From NCBI RefSeq assembly GCF_008084905.1, contig NZ_VSFC01000050.1, positions 1-64,000 on the forward strand: a stretch of DNA of 64,000 bases. Direction: 5' to 3'. The notes under the pieces were generated by a model. That model worked only from the letters and a program-made list of their open reading frames with translations, searched no databases and had not been told where the DNA came from. The position numbers and the translations under genes were made by a program. Positions within the stretch are counted from its first letter, which is position 1, and each line of letters starts with the position of its first letter. Source of the stretch: Xanthomarina maritima (GTDB lineage: Bacteria; Bacteroidota; Bacteroidia; Flavobacteriales; Flavobacteriaceae). Shown here piece after piece: positions 50,826 through 60,700 of this stretch.

Positions 50826-52946
50826 ATGTCAAGAAAAAACATTCAAAATATAATCCTTCAAGAAAGTAAAAGGCAAGAGGAAAAAGATAATAAAATCTTT
50901 AAAACTGCCGAAGATATCGATGTAAAATCTACTTACTCAAAAGAAGATTTAAACAACCTTGAACATCTAAACTTTGTTGCAGGAATCTCTCCATATCTTC
51001 GTGGACCATATAGTACCATGTATGTTCGTAGACCTTGGACTATTCGTCAATATGCTGGGTTTTCAACTGCTGAAGATAGCAATGCTTTTTACAGACGGAA
51101 TTTAGCTGCTGGACAAAAAGGCTTGTCCGTAGCTTTCGATTTAGCGACGCATAGAGGATACGATTCAGATCACGAACGTGTGTTTGGAGATGTTGGAAAA
51201 GCAGGAGTTGCAATCGATTCTGTTGAAGACATGAAAATCCTTTTTGATCAGATTCCTCTGGATAAAATGTCTGTTTCCATGACCATGAATGGAGCTGTAC
51301 TACCAATAATGGCATTTTATATTGTGGCTGCTGAAGAGCAAGGAGTTTCTCCTGAACAACTAGCTGGAACTATTCAAAATGATATTTTAAAGGAGTTTAT
51401 GGTACGTAACACTTACATCTATCCTCCTACGCCATCTATGAAAATTATTTCAGATATTTTTGAATACACTAGCAAGAACATGCCAAAATTCAATAGTATC
51501 AGTATTTCTGGATACCACATGCAAGAAGCTGGAGCCACTTGCGATATTGAATTAGCTTACACACTTGCAGATGGTTTAGAATACATAAAAAAAGGCTTAG
51601 ATGCTGGAATGGACATCGATACCTTTGCTCCTAGATTATCATTCTTTTGGGCTATTGGCATGAATCATTTTATGGAAATTGCTAAAATGAGAGCTGCCAG
51701 AATGCTATGGGCAAAAATGGTGAAACATTTTAATCCGAAAGACAAAAAATCGTTAGCTTTAAGAACCCATTGTCAAACTTCTGGATGGAGTTTAACAGAG
51801 CAAGACCCTTTTAATAATGTAGCGCGAACCTGTATAGAAGCTGCTGCTGCTGCTTTTGGTGGCACGCAATCTTTACACACAAATGCTTTAGATGAAGCCA
51901 TTGCGCTACCTACAGATTTTTCTGCAAGAATTGCTAGAAATACACAAATCTATCTTCAAGAAGAAACTAAGATTACGAAAACGGTTGACCCTTGGGCTGG
52001 AAGTTTTTATGTTGAAAAACTAACAGATGACATTGCAAGAAAAGCTTGGGAATTAATTGAAGAAGTTGAAGAACTTGGGGGTATGACAAAAGCCATTGAA
52101 GCTGGCATCCCAAAATTACGAATAGAAGAAGCTGCTGCAAGAAAACAAGCCAGAATAGATTCTGGTGAAGATATTATAGTTGGTGTTAATAAATATAGAT
52201 TAGATCAAGAAGACCCTATTTCTACTTTAGAAGTCGATAATCAAACAGTAAGAAATCAGCAAATAGAACTATTAACAAAAATTAAAGCTGAAAGAAATTC
52301 TGATAAAGTACAAAAAGCTTTAGCTAATTTAACAGCTGCTGCCCAATCAGGACAAGAAAATTTATTAGCTTTAGCTGTTGAAGCTGCTCGTGAAAGAGCA
52401 ACTCTTGGTGAAATAAGCGATGCTTTAGAAACTGTTTTCGGACGTTATAAAGCACAAATTAAATCTTTTTCTGGTGTGTATAGTAAAGAAATAAAAGATG
52501 ATGCCTCTTTTAATAAGGCTAAAGAATTAGCAGATAAGTTTGCTGAACAAGATGGCAGAAGACCACGTATCATGATTGCCAAAATGGGACAAGATGGTCA
52601 TGATCGTGGAGCCAAAGTGGTTGCTACTGGTTATGCAGATGTTGGCTTTGATGTGGATATTGGACCACTTTTCCAAACACCACAAGAAGCAGCAAAACAA
52701 GCAGTAGAAAATGATGTGCATATTCTAGGTGTTTCTTCTTTAGCTGCTGGACATAAAACCTTGGTTCCACAAGTTATCGAAGAACTTAAAAAATATGGCA
52801 GAGACGATATTATGGTGGTTGTTGGAGGTGTTATCCCGAAACAGGATTACCAATATTTATTTGATGCTGGAGCTATGGCTGTATTTGGCCCTGGAACTAA
52901 AATTAGTGATGCTGCGATACAGATTTTGGAGATTTTGATTGATTAG
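50826..52946 (+). CDS. mutB: methylmalonyl-CoA mutase, large (catalytic) subunit
   Basis: The 706-residue product has the substrate-binding TIM barrel with [10 protein letters not shown] (catalytic Tyr76) and [22 protein letters not shown]. The C-terminal cobalamin domain has GQDGHDRG (His592 lower ligand of B12), GVSSLAAGH and VVVGGVIP. It completes the enzyme with mutA. Propionyl-CoA catabolism or odd-chain and branched-chain breakdown is its usual role. Confidence 0.96.
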   Translation: MSRKNIQNIILQESKRQEEKDNKIFKTAEDIDVKSTYSKEDLNNLEHLNFVAGISPYLRGPYSTMYVRRPWTIRQYAGFSTAEDSNAFYRRNLAAGQKGLSVAFDLATHRGYDSDHERVFGDVGKAGVAIDSVEDMKILFDQIPLDKMSVSMTMNGAVLPIMAFYIVAAEEQGVSPEQLAGTIQNDILKEFMVRNTYIYPPTPSMKIISDIFEYTSKNMPKFNSISISGYHMQEAGATCDIELAYTLADGLEYIKKGLDAGMDIDTFAPRLSFFWAIGMNHFMEIAKMRAARMLWAKMVKHFNPKDKKSLALRTHCQTSGWSLTEQDPFNNVARTCIEAAAAAFGGTQSLHTNALDEAIALPTDFSARIARNTQIYLQEETKITKTVDPWAGSFYVEKLTDDIARKAWELIEEVEELGGMTKAIEAGIPKLRIEEAAARKQARIDSGEDIIVGVNKYRLDQEDPISTLEVDNQTVRNQQIELLTKIKAERNSDKVQKALANLTAAAQSGQENLLALAVEAARERATLGEISDALETVFGRYKAQIKSFSGVYSKEIKDDASFNKAKELADKFAEQDGRRPRIMIAKMGQDGHDRGAKVVATGYADVGFDVDIGPLFQTPQEAAKQAVENDVHILGVSSLAAGHKTLVPQVIEELKKYGRDDIMVVVGGVIPKQDYQYLFDAGAMAVFGPGTKISDAAIQILEILID

Positions 52947-53045
52947 AATAAAGAGACTAAAGATTCTTAATATTTTGAATATTATATATTTAACAACTTA
53001 ATTGACTTGATACAGTAAGTTGTGATTAAATAAGTAATTGAAGTA

Positions 53046-53930
53046 ATGAAGTACGTACCCACATTTCTGCTATTTTTTATTATTATTAGTCAAATAAATT
53101 CACAGATAAATACTAATGTTTTTAATTATAATGAAAAATCAATCAATTTGGCTAATATTGTTCAAAGTCAGCAAATTGACTCTGTAACTGTTTTTGAAAA
53201 AATAACCATTAATGGCTTTGATTCTAAAATACCATTCTACCACTTCATAAATAAAAGAATTAATACAAAAAACTATATTATCTTACTACATGGATTAGGT
53301 GGCTCTAAAAAGGATTGGGTTTATCCATCTAAACCATATTTAGAATGGAGTGAAAATTTAAAGACTATAAAAGATTCTCTTATTTCACTTGGGTATAATT
53401 TAATTATTCCAGATGCCAAATATCATGGAGAAAGAAGTTATGAATTAGATTTTCGTCCTGCTGAAAAACTTCCACCTATGCTTTCAAAGAATGAAGCAGA
53501 TGCTAAACACTTTGAAACATTAATGACTTCTACAGTAAAAGATATTAGAATCATTATTGATTATTTACAATTTAGATTTGAAAATCCAGATTTGAAATTT
53601 GGAGTCATTGGATATAGTATGGGAGGAGCTCTTGCTATTTTATTAAATGCAACTGACAATCGCATCTCATGCATCGTAGTATGTGTTCCTCCTTTAAATC
53701 ATCCTGAAAAAGAATTAAAGGAATTTAATTGGTCCAAACAATTAACGAAAGAGCTTTCAGATGTAACTCCATCTAATTATTCAATTTTTCAGAAATCCCC
53801 AATTCTATTGTTAATGGGTAAAAAAGATTTCTTTTATACTGAAAAAGAGGTTTCATCCTTTTTTAAGAATGTTCCTGAAACAAAAAAAGAATTAATCTAT
53901 TTTGATTCTGGACACGTTCTTCCTAATTAA
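53046..53930 (+). CDS. secreted alpha/beta-hydrolase
   Basis: The 294-residue product has a signal peptide (FLLFFIIISQINSQ) and the hydrolase fold: HGLGGSKKDW (oxyanion), GVIGYSMGGALAIL with the nucleophile Ser in GYSMGG, LLMGKKDFFY near the acid residue and a terminal SGHVLP with His. Esterase, lipase or peptidase activity; substrate unknown. It begins the region of the second steroid-like cluster but faces away from it. Confidence 0.86.
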   Translation: MKYVPTFLLFFIIISQINSQINTNVFNYNEKSINLANIVQSQQIDSVTVFEKITINGFDSKIPFYHFINKRINTKNYIILLHGLGGSKKDWVYPSKPYLEWSENLKTIKDSLISLGYNLIIPDAKYHGERSYELDFRPAEKLPPMLSKNEADAKHFETLMTSTVKDIRIIIDYLQFRFENPDLKFGVIGYSMGGALAILLNATDNRISCIVVCVPPLNHPEKELKEFNWSKQLTKELSDVTPSNYSIFQKSPILLLMGKKDFFYTEKEVSSFFKNVPETKKELIYFDSGHVLPN

Positions 53931-54017
53931 TTTAAAATGGATGCAATACAATGGATAATTAAATACAATAAGATATTTCGATAAGAGACTTTTCTTTGCG
54001 ATTCTAACCTCAAAACC

Positions 54018-55058
54018 TTATTTCCTTTTAGAATAAAACCCAATTGTTCTCTTAAGAGCCTCTTCAGTTGCATATTTTGGTCGAAAATTAAAATCGTGCA
54101 ATGCTTTCTTTGAAGAAAACGTAAAATCCGTACAGGTATAAGTTACAGCAAACCGACTAAATTTTGGATTATAATGTTTTATTGGTCGAAATAAAACAGC
54201 GACGCCTTCAGATAGACTTCCAATAGCATATGCAAGCCTTTTAGGTATCCATGCATTTTTTGGGAAAATCTTATAACCAGCACCTTTAACGATATTATCA
54301 AAAAAATGAAAGAAATTATGTCCTGTATCATCCGTAATAAAATAAACTTCGTTCTCAATTTTTTGGTTCCCAGTCAACAAAGCATTTGCGGCTAATACAT
54401 GTGCATAAGCCATGTTCCCAACATAAACATGCTGGCATGTAGAGGTTCCATTTCCTAAACGCACATAAAAACCACTTTTTGCCATATCAATTAATGGATC
54501 CATATGATACGGATCAGCTTCACCATACACATCTGAAGGTCTTAAAATACAAGTCTTAAGCATGGATGAATGTGCTTCTAAAACTGCTAATTCTGCTAGT
54601 TTTTTAGATTCGCAATAGACCGTATGATGTGTTTCAGGATAAGGTTGAGTTTCATCAATATCAACCAAAGGAAAACCAGTAAAAACAGCATCTAAAGAAC
54701 TTGTATAGACCAAATAATTGATATTGTTTGTTTTACAAGCTTTTATGATGTTTTTAGTGCCATCCACATTAATATGTAACACCTCATCTTTCGTTTTAGT
54801 TCCCCAATCAATAATGGCAGCCGTATGAATAACAAGATCAGCATCTTTACTAGATGTTTCAACAGCTTCATAATCACAAACAGAACCTTGAACAAAATGA
54901 ATAAGCTCACTTTCAACACCTTGATAAGCTTTAATATCAAAAACAGTAATTTTTGATGGCTTTAAAGGAGAATCTTCAGCTAACAATTCTTCTACAATTC
55001 TACTTCCTATAAAGCCAGAGCCTCCTGTTAAAAATATATGTGGTTGCTTATTTTCCAT
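54018..55058 (-). CDS. 3beta-hydroxysteroid dehydrogenase/isomerase-like SDR
   Basis: The 346-residue product is an extended SDR of the 3beta-HSD family: TGGSGFIGSRIVEELL at the N-terminus, DLVIHTAAIIDWG, YTSSLDAVFTG and catalytic Tyr148-x3-Lys152 (YCESK). LRPSDVYGEADPYHMDPLI and YVGNMAYAHVLAA are typical of the 3beta-HSD branch. It would oxidise a 3beta-hydroxy group and possibly shift a double bond. It is divergent from the EthD gene, with an inverted repeat between them. Confidence 0.9.
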   Translation of the reverse strand: MENKQPHIFLTGGSGFIGSRIVEELLAEDSPLKPSKITVFDIKAYQGVESELIHFVQGSVCDYEAVETSSKDADLVIHTAAIIDWGTKTKDEVLHINVDGTKNIIKACKTNNINYLVYTSSLDAVFTGFPLVDIDETQPYPETHHTVYCESKKLAELAVLEAHSSMLKTCILRPSDVYGEADPYHMDPLIDMAKSGFYVRLGNGTSTCQHVYVGNMAYAHVLAANALLTGNQKIENEVYFITDDTGHNFFHFFDNIVKGAGYKIFPKNAWIPKRLAYAIGSLSEGVAVLFRPIKHYNPKFSRFAVTYTCTDFTFSSKKALHDFNFRPKYATEEALKRTIGFYSKRK

Positions 55059-55079
55059 ATGCTTTTCATCAATTTATTA

Positions 55080-55098
55080 GTATCTTGCTCTTAGATAC
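55080..55098. promoter_or_regulatory. inverted repeat between divergent 3beta-HSD and EthD genes
   Basis: GTATCT (55080-55085) and AGATAC (55093-55098) form a perfect palindrome with a seven-base centre, 22 bases before the 3beta-HSD start and 37 before the EthD start. It is a candidate operator; no regulator gene is adjacent. Confidence 0.35.
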
Positions 55099-55134
55099 AA
55101 GCAACTAAATTAGTCATAATAATTGATTTTGAAA

Positions 55135-55806
55135 ATGACAAAAACTATATACTTAATAAGAGGTGGAAAAAAAGAGAGTTATAAAGATTTTAAAAACTAT
55201 GTACTTCAGTCAGTAAATCAATTAGTCGAAAAAAATCCAACTCTTTTGGCTAAAGTTGTTTTAACCGAAACACCTCCACCTACCATATCTATCATTCCTT
55301 TTAAAAAAGATAAAGTTGCTTCTGTAACTATAAAAAGTTCTGAAAAAAAATATTTTACCGAATTGCTACATGCCAAAGGATTTGCTGGAGTTTTTGAAGT
55401 CACCGAATCACTTCCTGTAGCTTACAATAAAGATTGGGATGATGGAAAAGTAACTCCAGGTATCTGTTTGTTAACGCTCTTCAATCAAAAAAAATCGATT
55501 GAATACAACACATTTATTGATCGTTGGCATAACAGTCATACACCACTTTCCTTAAAAATTCATCCTTTAACCCACTATAATAGAAATGTGGTTGATGAAA
55601 AAGGTTCCAGTAATTTAGAAAACTGGGATGGTATTGTTGAAGAACATTGTAACACCAAAGCTGAATTAATAAATCCTATAAAGTTTTTTGGAGGCTCGCT
55701 TAAAATGATTCCAAATATGATTTCGGTTTATACAGACACGAAATCTTTTTTAGATTATGGAACGATTGAAACCTATTTAACTGCTGAATATCATATAAAA
55801 AGTTAG
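55135..55806 (+). CDS. EthD-domain protein
   Basis: I start at ATG 55135 (the longer frame uses TTG 55123). The 223-residue product ends in an EthD-like ferredoxin-fold region (FIDRWHNSHTPLSLKIHPLTHYNRNVV, and later NPIKFFGGSLKMIPNM). EthD folds appear in proteins that handle small hydrophobic or aromatic molecules, often near SDRs. Exact function unknown. It is followed by the DUF1214 gene after 134 bases. Confidence 0.83.
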   Translation: MTKTIYLIRGGKKESYKDFKNYVLQSVNQLVEKNPTLLAKVVLTETPPPTISIIPFKKDKVASVTIKSSEKKYFTELLHAKGFAGVFEVTESLPVAYNKDWDDGKVTPGICLLTLFNQKKSIEYNTFIDRWHNSHTPLSLKIHPLTHYNRNVVDEKGSSNLENWDGIVEEHCNTKAELINPIKFFGGSLKMIPNMISVYTDTKSFLDYGTIETYLTAEYHIKS

Positions 55807-55940
55807 TCCTTACTTTTGTGTTCAAACATCTTGAAAAGGATTTTAAGACTCCAAATAATGGCTTTGACTTTTAATTTATAATCATATTCATAAAATTCCT
55901 TTACTTTTAAGAATATTAAAAAATACTTTAATTTCATACA

Positions 55941-57122
55941 ATGCGTAAACTCCTTTTTGCTTTTTTAAATATTTCGAAATTTTTAAGATCTATTAGATTA
56001 TCACTTTTTGGAAAAACAGAAGATGATATTTATAATGAACGCATTGTTTCAGGAAAATCTTGGGATGAGTTTTGCAACCAAATAAAGCTAGCAGGAACTA
56101 ATTTAAAAGCTCCAGGAACACCTCAAGATGCGCTTTCTCAAGCAGAAGGCATTCGTTATTTAACACGTTTAACACGAGTTTCATTAGAAGCCTTTGTGGA
56201 ATATGCCGATCCTTCTTTTCCTATTTTTAAAAGAATGGTGCATGAAACTGTAAAAATGGGTGCCGATAATCCGGATAATTATTATTTCAATGCACAAATT
56301 AGTGGTGACTTTGAATATAAAATTTCTGGAAAAAGAAACACAGCACATTATATTGGTTTTTTTACACAGAATGGAAATTATGGAACAACAGGAGGTTTAT
56401 CTCCTTGTGGAACGTTAGAAGGAAAAGACCTGATTTTAGAAACTGATGGGAGTTTTGAAATTATTTTAAGCAAAGAAAGAAAAGGCAAAAACTGGCTAAA
56501 AATTGAAGACGAAACTGGTATGGTTATGGTACGTCAGACGTTTTTAAATCGCTTTAAAGAAATTCCTGCAGAAATTACTATTGAAAACCTAAATGGAAAG
56601 AAATCACCAGATGCCATAACACCTAAATTGATAGACGAAGGATTAAAAATGGCAGCCATGCTTGTTGCTGGAGCTCCTATTCTGTTTACACGTTGGGCTA
56701 AAGGATTTAAAAAACACCCCAACACCTTACCACAATTCGACCCAAAAGTATCGAATGCTGCTGGAGGTGATGCTAATATTATTTATTATCATAGTTATTG
56801 GAATTTAAAAGAAGATGAAGCATTGATAATTACTGTAAAGCCACCAGCTTGCGATAGCTGGAATTTTCAGCTTAATAATTATTGGATGGAATCTTTAGAT
56901 TATCGTTACCACACCATTTGCATTAGCAAAGGTACTGCAGAATATGAAGCAGATGGAAGTATAAAAGTTATTGTGGCACATAAAAATCCTGGATTAAAAA
57001 ATTGGTTAAATACGTGCGATCATTTAGAAGGAACCATGTGTTGGAGATGGTATCGATTAGAAAAAGAAGGAACAGAAATACAACCAACTTGCGAAGTCGT
57101 AAAATGGGATAGTTTAATATAA
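55941..57122 (+). CDS. DUF1214 protein
   Basis: The 393-residue product has the DUF1214 signatures YLTRLTRVSLEAFVEYADP near the N-terminus and ALIITVKPPACDSWNFQLNNYWMESLDY toward the C-terminus, with a two-domain beta-rich fold. No enzyme function is established. In other bacteria DUF1214 genes often sit by SDR and sulfotransferase genes, as here. It precedes the sulfotransferase gene by one base. Confidence 0.87.
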   Translation: MRKLLFAFLNISKFLRSIRLSLFGKTEDDIYNERIVSGKSWDEFCNQIKLAGTNLKAPGTPQDALSQAEGIRYLTRLTRVSLEAFVEYADPSFPIFKRMVHETVKMGADNPDNYYFNAQISGDFEYKISGKRNTAHYIGFFTQNGNYGTTGGLSPCGTLEGKDLILETDGSFEIILSKERKGKNWLKIEDETGMVMVRQTFLNRFKEIPAEITIENLNGKKSPDAITPKLIDEGLKMAAMLVAGAPILFTRWAKGFKKHPNTLPQFDPKVSNAAGGDANIIYYHSYWNLKEDEALIITVKPPACDSWNFQLNNYWMESLDYRYHTICISKGTAEYEADGSIKVIVAHKNPGLKNWLNTCDHLEGTMCWRWYRLEKEGTEIQPTCEVVKWDSLI

Positions 57123-57123
57123 C

Positions 57124-58374
57124 ATGAAAGCAGGAACTACATACTCTTCGAGTGATTATAATAAACAACCTGGTTGGTTTAATCTGCTAAATAGTGTTTG
57201 GTTGAAAACCTATGCTTTAGGAACCAAGTCAACTTTAGAAATTGAAAGTCTAAAAAAAGCAGCAATCAAAGCCACAGGATTATCAGATTTTGGAAATTTC
57301 TGGGAAGAACCTCTTAAAGTCATGCTGAAATCCATTAATGAAGAAGCAAAATTACATCCAATAGGACAGTTTATTGCAAGACAACGCATTATTAATTTAT
57401 TGGCTGTTCGCTTAAGAGCAGAAGACTATTTCAAAAAATATCCTGAAATTTTAGAACAGGAATTATATCCATGTATGGTTATTGTTGGGTTACAACGTAC
57501 AGGAACCACAAAATTACAACGTTTGTTGGCTGCAGATCCAGACAATCGTGCCCTTTTAAGTTGGGAAGCTTTAAATCCAGCTCCATTAAAAGGAGATGAT
57601 AAAACGGGAAAAGAACGCCTTAAAATTGCCCAAACAAGTGTCAAAGCCCTGAAACACATGTCTCCTGGATTTTTTGCTATTCATCCACTTGAATCTGAAG
57701 CTCCCGAAGAAGATGTTCTATTGTTAGATGTTTCTTTCTTAAGCACCACTACTGAAGCAACCATGAATGTACCAACGTATGCTGCTTGGTTAGAAAAAAC
57801 AGATCAATCACCAGCTTATGAATATATGGTGAAATTGCTAAAATTACTACAATGGCAAAGACCTGCGAAACGTTGGGTATTGAAAACCCCTCATCATTTA
57901 GAATTTTTACCCATGGTAAAAAAGCATTTTGGAGATGTTCAATTTATCTGGACACATAGAAACGTTCAAGAATGTATTCCATCTTTTTTAAGCATGGTTT
58001 CTTATTCTCGAATTTTATTTAGTAAAGAGGTTAAACAAATTGAAGTGGCAAAACATTGGGTTCGGAAAAACGGTTATATGCTACAAAAAGCACTGGATTA
58101 CAGAACTAAAATCGAGGCTGATATTATATTTACTGATATTTCATATAACGCATTAGTAAAAGATTCTTTAGTTGCTATTAAAAAAATTTATGCTGATCGA
58201 GATGAGATTATTTCACCAGAATTAAAAAACATTCTTGAAAAATCAAATAATGAAAATCCAAAAGGAAAATATGGCATTCACAAATATAATTTAGAAGATT
58301 TTGGTATAGATGAAACGTACATAAGTGAGTTTACAAAGGAATATCAAACATTTCAACAAACATTAGAACAGTAA
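57124..58374 (+). CDS. sulfotransferase-family protein (second)
   Basis: The 416-residue product has the PAPS loop MVIVGLQRTGTTKLQRLL, RWVLKTPHHLEFLPMV and the 3'-phosphate site HRNVQECIPSFLSMVSYSR. It belongs to the PF13469-like group that differs from the one at 42671. It sits between DUF1214 and SDR genes with gaps of one and three bases, so they form one operon. The acceptor is unknown; a hydroxylated lipid is inferred. Confidence 0.9.
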   Translation: MKAGTTYSSSDYNKQPGWFNLLNSVWLKTYALGTKSTLEIESLKKAAIKATGLSDFGNFWEEPLKVMLKSINEEAKLHPIGQFIARQRIINLLAVRLRAEDYFKKYPEILEQELYPCMVIVGLQRTGTTKLQRLLAADPDNRALLSWEALNPAPLKGDDKTGKERLKIAQTSVKALKHMSPGFFAIHPLESEAPEEDVLLLDVSFLSTTTEATMNVPTYAAWLEKTDQSPAYEYMVKLLKLLQWQRPAKRWVLKTPHHLEFLPMVKKHFGDVQFIWTHRNVQECIPSFLSMVSYSRILFSKEVKQIEVAKHWVRKNGYMLQKALDYRTKIEADIIFTDISYNALVKDSLVAIKKIYADRDEIISPELKNILEKSNNENPKGKYGIHKYNLEDFGIDETYISEFTKEYQTFQQTLEQ

Positions 58375-58377
58375 CAA

Positions 58378-59358
58378 ATGAGTAAAAAAACTAAAAAATA
58401 TGATAGTCCATTACAAGCAACTGTTAGTGGAATTTTAGATTTATTTAAAAAAAGAGAACGTGTTGGCAGTTTAGATACTTCAGATAATTTAACCGGAAAA
58501 AAAGTACTCATTACAGGTTCAAGTTCTGGTTTGGGACTGGCTGTAGCCAAGCAATTGGCAAAGTTAGATGCCGAAGTTATTATGGCTGTTAGAAGTGGTA
58601 TTCCTGAAAAAGGTGAAGAAGTTATGAAAGCTTCAGGAAGTAATAAAATTAAAATGTTATCTGTTGATTTATCAGATTTCAATTCTATAAAAAACTTAAT
58701 TTCAGAAGTCAAATCGAAAATTGGAAAGATTGATGTACTGATTTGCAATGCAGCTATTGTTGTAAATGAAGCTAGAAAAACTGCTATTGGATTAGATGAA
58801 ATGCTTACAGTCAATTATCTATCAAAATTTGTCTTGGTAAATGGCTTATTAAATGAAGATTGTTTCAACACAGAAAGCAATTCAATTCCAAAGATTATTT
58901 TTATATCTTCTGAAAGTCATCGCAACCCGAAAGCTTTTGAATGGGATACTTTTGGGAAATTCCAAGAACATAAAATGGCTAAAACCGTTGAACGTTATGG
59001 CTATTATAAATTATTACTAACCACATTTGCACAAGAATTAGAAAGACGATTGAATAAAGAAAAAGTAAATTATTCCGTATTTGCTTTATGTCCAGGACCG
59101 ATAAATTCCAACATTGCACGTGAAGCCCCAAAATTGGTTCAGCCTGCAATGAAATTAGTTTTTAAATTATTTTTTAGTTCTCCTGAAAAGGCAGCAGAAC
59201 CAGTAGTATATTTAACAACGTCAAAAGATGTGGAAGGCAAGAATAAAGATTATTTATTTTTAATGAGCAAAAGAGACGTAGACGACAATGCATCAAATCC
59301 TGAAAATGGAAAACGATTATGGGAAATGACAGAAAATTTGTTAAAAGAGCATGTTTAA
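58378..59358 (+). CDS. classical SDR oxidoreductase
   Basis: The 326-residue product has TGSSSGLGLAVAKQL (cofactor motif TGxxxGxG), LICNAAI, IFISSESH and catalytic Tyr207-x3-Lys211 (YGYYK). The retinol-dehydrogenase/protochlorophyllide-reductase-like branch matches best. It probably oxidises or reduces a lipid alcohol or ketone in the same pathway as the coupled sulfotransferase. Confidence 0.9.
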   Translation: MSKKTKKYDSPLQATVSGILDLFKKRERVGSLDTSDNLTGKKVLITGSSSGLGLAVAKQLAKLDAEVIMAVRSGIPEKGEEVMKASGSNKIKMLSVDLSDFNSIKNLISEVKSKIGKIDVLICNAAIVVNEARKTAIGLDEMLTVNYLSKFVLVNGLLNEDCFNTESNSIPKIIFISSESHRNPKAFEWDTFGKFQEHKMAKTVERYGYYKLLLTTFAQELERRLNKEKVNYSVFALCPGPINSNIAREAPKLVQPAMKLVFKLFFSSPEKAAEPVVYLTTSKDVEGKNKDYLFLMSKRDVDDNASNPENGKRLWEMTENLLKEHV

Positions 59359-59475
59359 ATTAAAAAGTAATTAAACTTAACCAAATTAAGTTTGATCTAA
59401 ATTAACAGTCTAAAACAACTCTAATTTTCACTATCTTAGTTACTTATTCTTTTAACCTGACCAAAAACTAATCAA

Positions 59476-60651
59476 ATGAAAAGAGTCTTCATAATTTTCA
59501 CAATCTTACTATTTTGCTATCAAACTTACGGACAAAAGCCAAGAGCCAGAGATATAGGTATTCCGTTTAATGGAACTCCTGGAATATATAATGCCATTAC
59601 AGATGTAAAAGGTGTTGAAGTGGGTTACAGTACCATTATTTCTGGAATAGGTAAAAACATTCTTGACGAAGGACCTATAAGAACAGGTGTCACAGCGATT
59701 TTTCCAAGAGGAAAAGTTAAAAAATTCAGTCCTGTTTATGCTAATTGGTATAGTTTAAATGGCAATGGTGAAATGACAGGTACCACTTGGGTGACAGAAT
59801 CTGGTTTTCTAGAGACACCAATTATGATTACCAATACCAATAGTGTTGGTGTTGTAAGAGATGCTGTTTTAAAATGGTATGTCGATACAGATTGGTATCG
59901 AGGAGAAGATTGGTGGTATACCTATCCTGTTGTTGGCGAAACTTATGATGGCTTTTTAAACGATATTTATGGATTTCACGTCAAAGAAGAACATGTTTTA
60001 GAAGCAATTAACGACGCTAAAACTGGCAAAATAGCTGAAGGCAATGTTGGTGGTGGAACAGGAATGATGTGTTTGGGTTTTAAAGGTGGAACAGGCACTT
60101 CGTCTAGAGTTATTAAAGCCGGACCAAATGAATATACTATTGGAGTTTTAGTACAATCTAATTTTGGAGCTAAGAAGAACTTAACCATTGCAGGTGTTCC
60201 TGTTGGAGAAGAACTTAAAGATACTTTAAACTATAAATATAATGCACCACCTAAATCCAGACGTCAGGAAGGTGATGGTTCAATAATAATAGTTTTAGCA
60301 ACCGATGCGCCTCTTCTACCTCATCAATTAAAAAGAGTGGCACAACGCATCCCTTTAGGTGTGGGAATTGTTGGAGGACGTGGCAGTAATGGATCTGGCG
60401 ACATCTTTATTGCTTTCTCAACTGCAAATGAACAAGCTTTTAACAGAGACGATGTAGTTGAAGTTGAAACCTATCCAAACGATCAATTATTTCCAGTATT
60501 CGATGCAACTGTTCAAGCAGTTGAAGAAGCCATTATTAATGCCATGATTGCTGCAGAAACCATGGAAGGTATTAATGGTAATAAAGCCTACGCACTACCA
60601 CACGATTTACTTATTGAAACACTTAAAAAGTATAATCGTATCGAGCCATGA
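59476..60651 (+). CDS. P1 (DmpA-family) aminopeptidase, exported
   Basis: The 391-residue product has a signal peptide (FTILLFCYQTYG) and the DmpA/S58 fold, with IPFNGTPGIYNAITDVKGVEVG near the start. The autocleavage site is Gly268-Ser269 in EGDGSIIIVLATDAPL, where Ser becomes the new N-terminal nucleophile. It would cut N-terminal D- or L-residues or beta-peptides. Export implies periplasmic peptide or murein use. Confidence 0.92.
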   Translation: MKRVFIIFTILLFCYQTYGQKPRARDIGIPFNGTPGIYNAITDVKGVEVGYSTIISGIGKNILDEGPIRTGVTAIFPRGKVKKFSPVYANWYSLNGNGEMTGTTWVTESGFLETPIMITNTNSVGVVRDAVLKWYVDTDWYRGEDWWYTYPVVGETYDGFLNDIYGFHVKEEHVLEAINDAKTGKIAEGNVGGGTGMMCLGFKGGTGTSSRVIKAGPNEYTIGVLVQSNFGAKKNLTIAGVPVGEELKDTLNYKYNAPPKSRRQEGDGSIIIVLATDAPLLPHQLKRVAQRIPLGVGIVGGRGSNGSGDIFIAFSTANEQAFNRDDVVEVETYPNDQLFPVFDATVQAVEEAIINAMIAAETMEGINGNKAYALPHDLLIETLKKYNRIEP

Positions 60652-60700
60652 TTAATCAAATAACAATTACTATGGTTTTAAAAACGTTTAAAATTTAAAA

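Noticed and set aside
37258-59358. recent horizontal transfer of the lipid clusters
   Set aside because: No integrase, transposase, flanking repeat or tRNA junction is seen and base composition looks like that of the neighbours.
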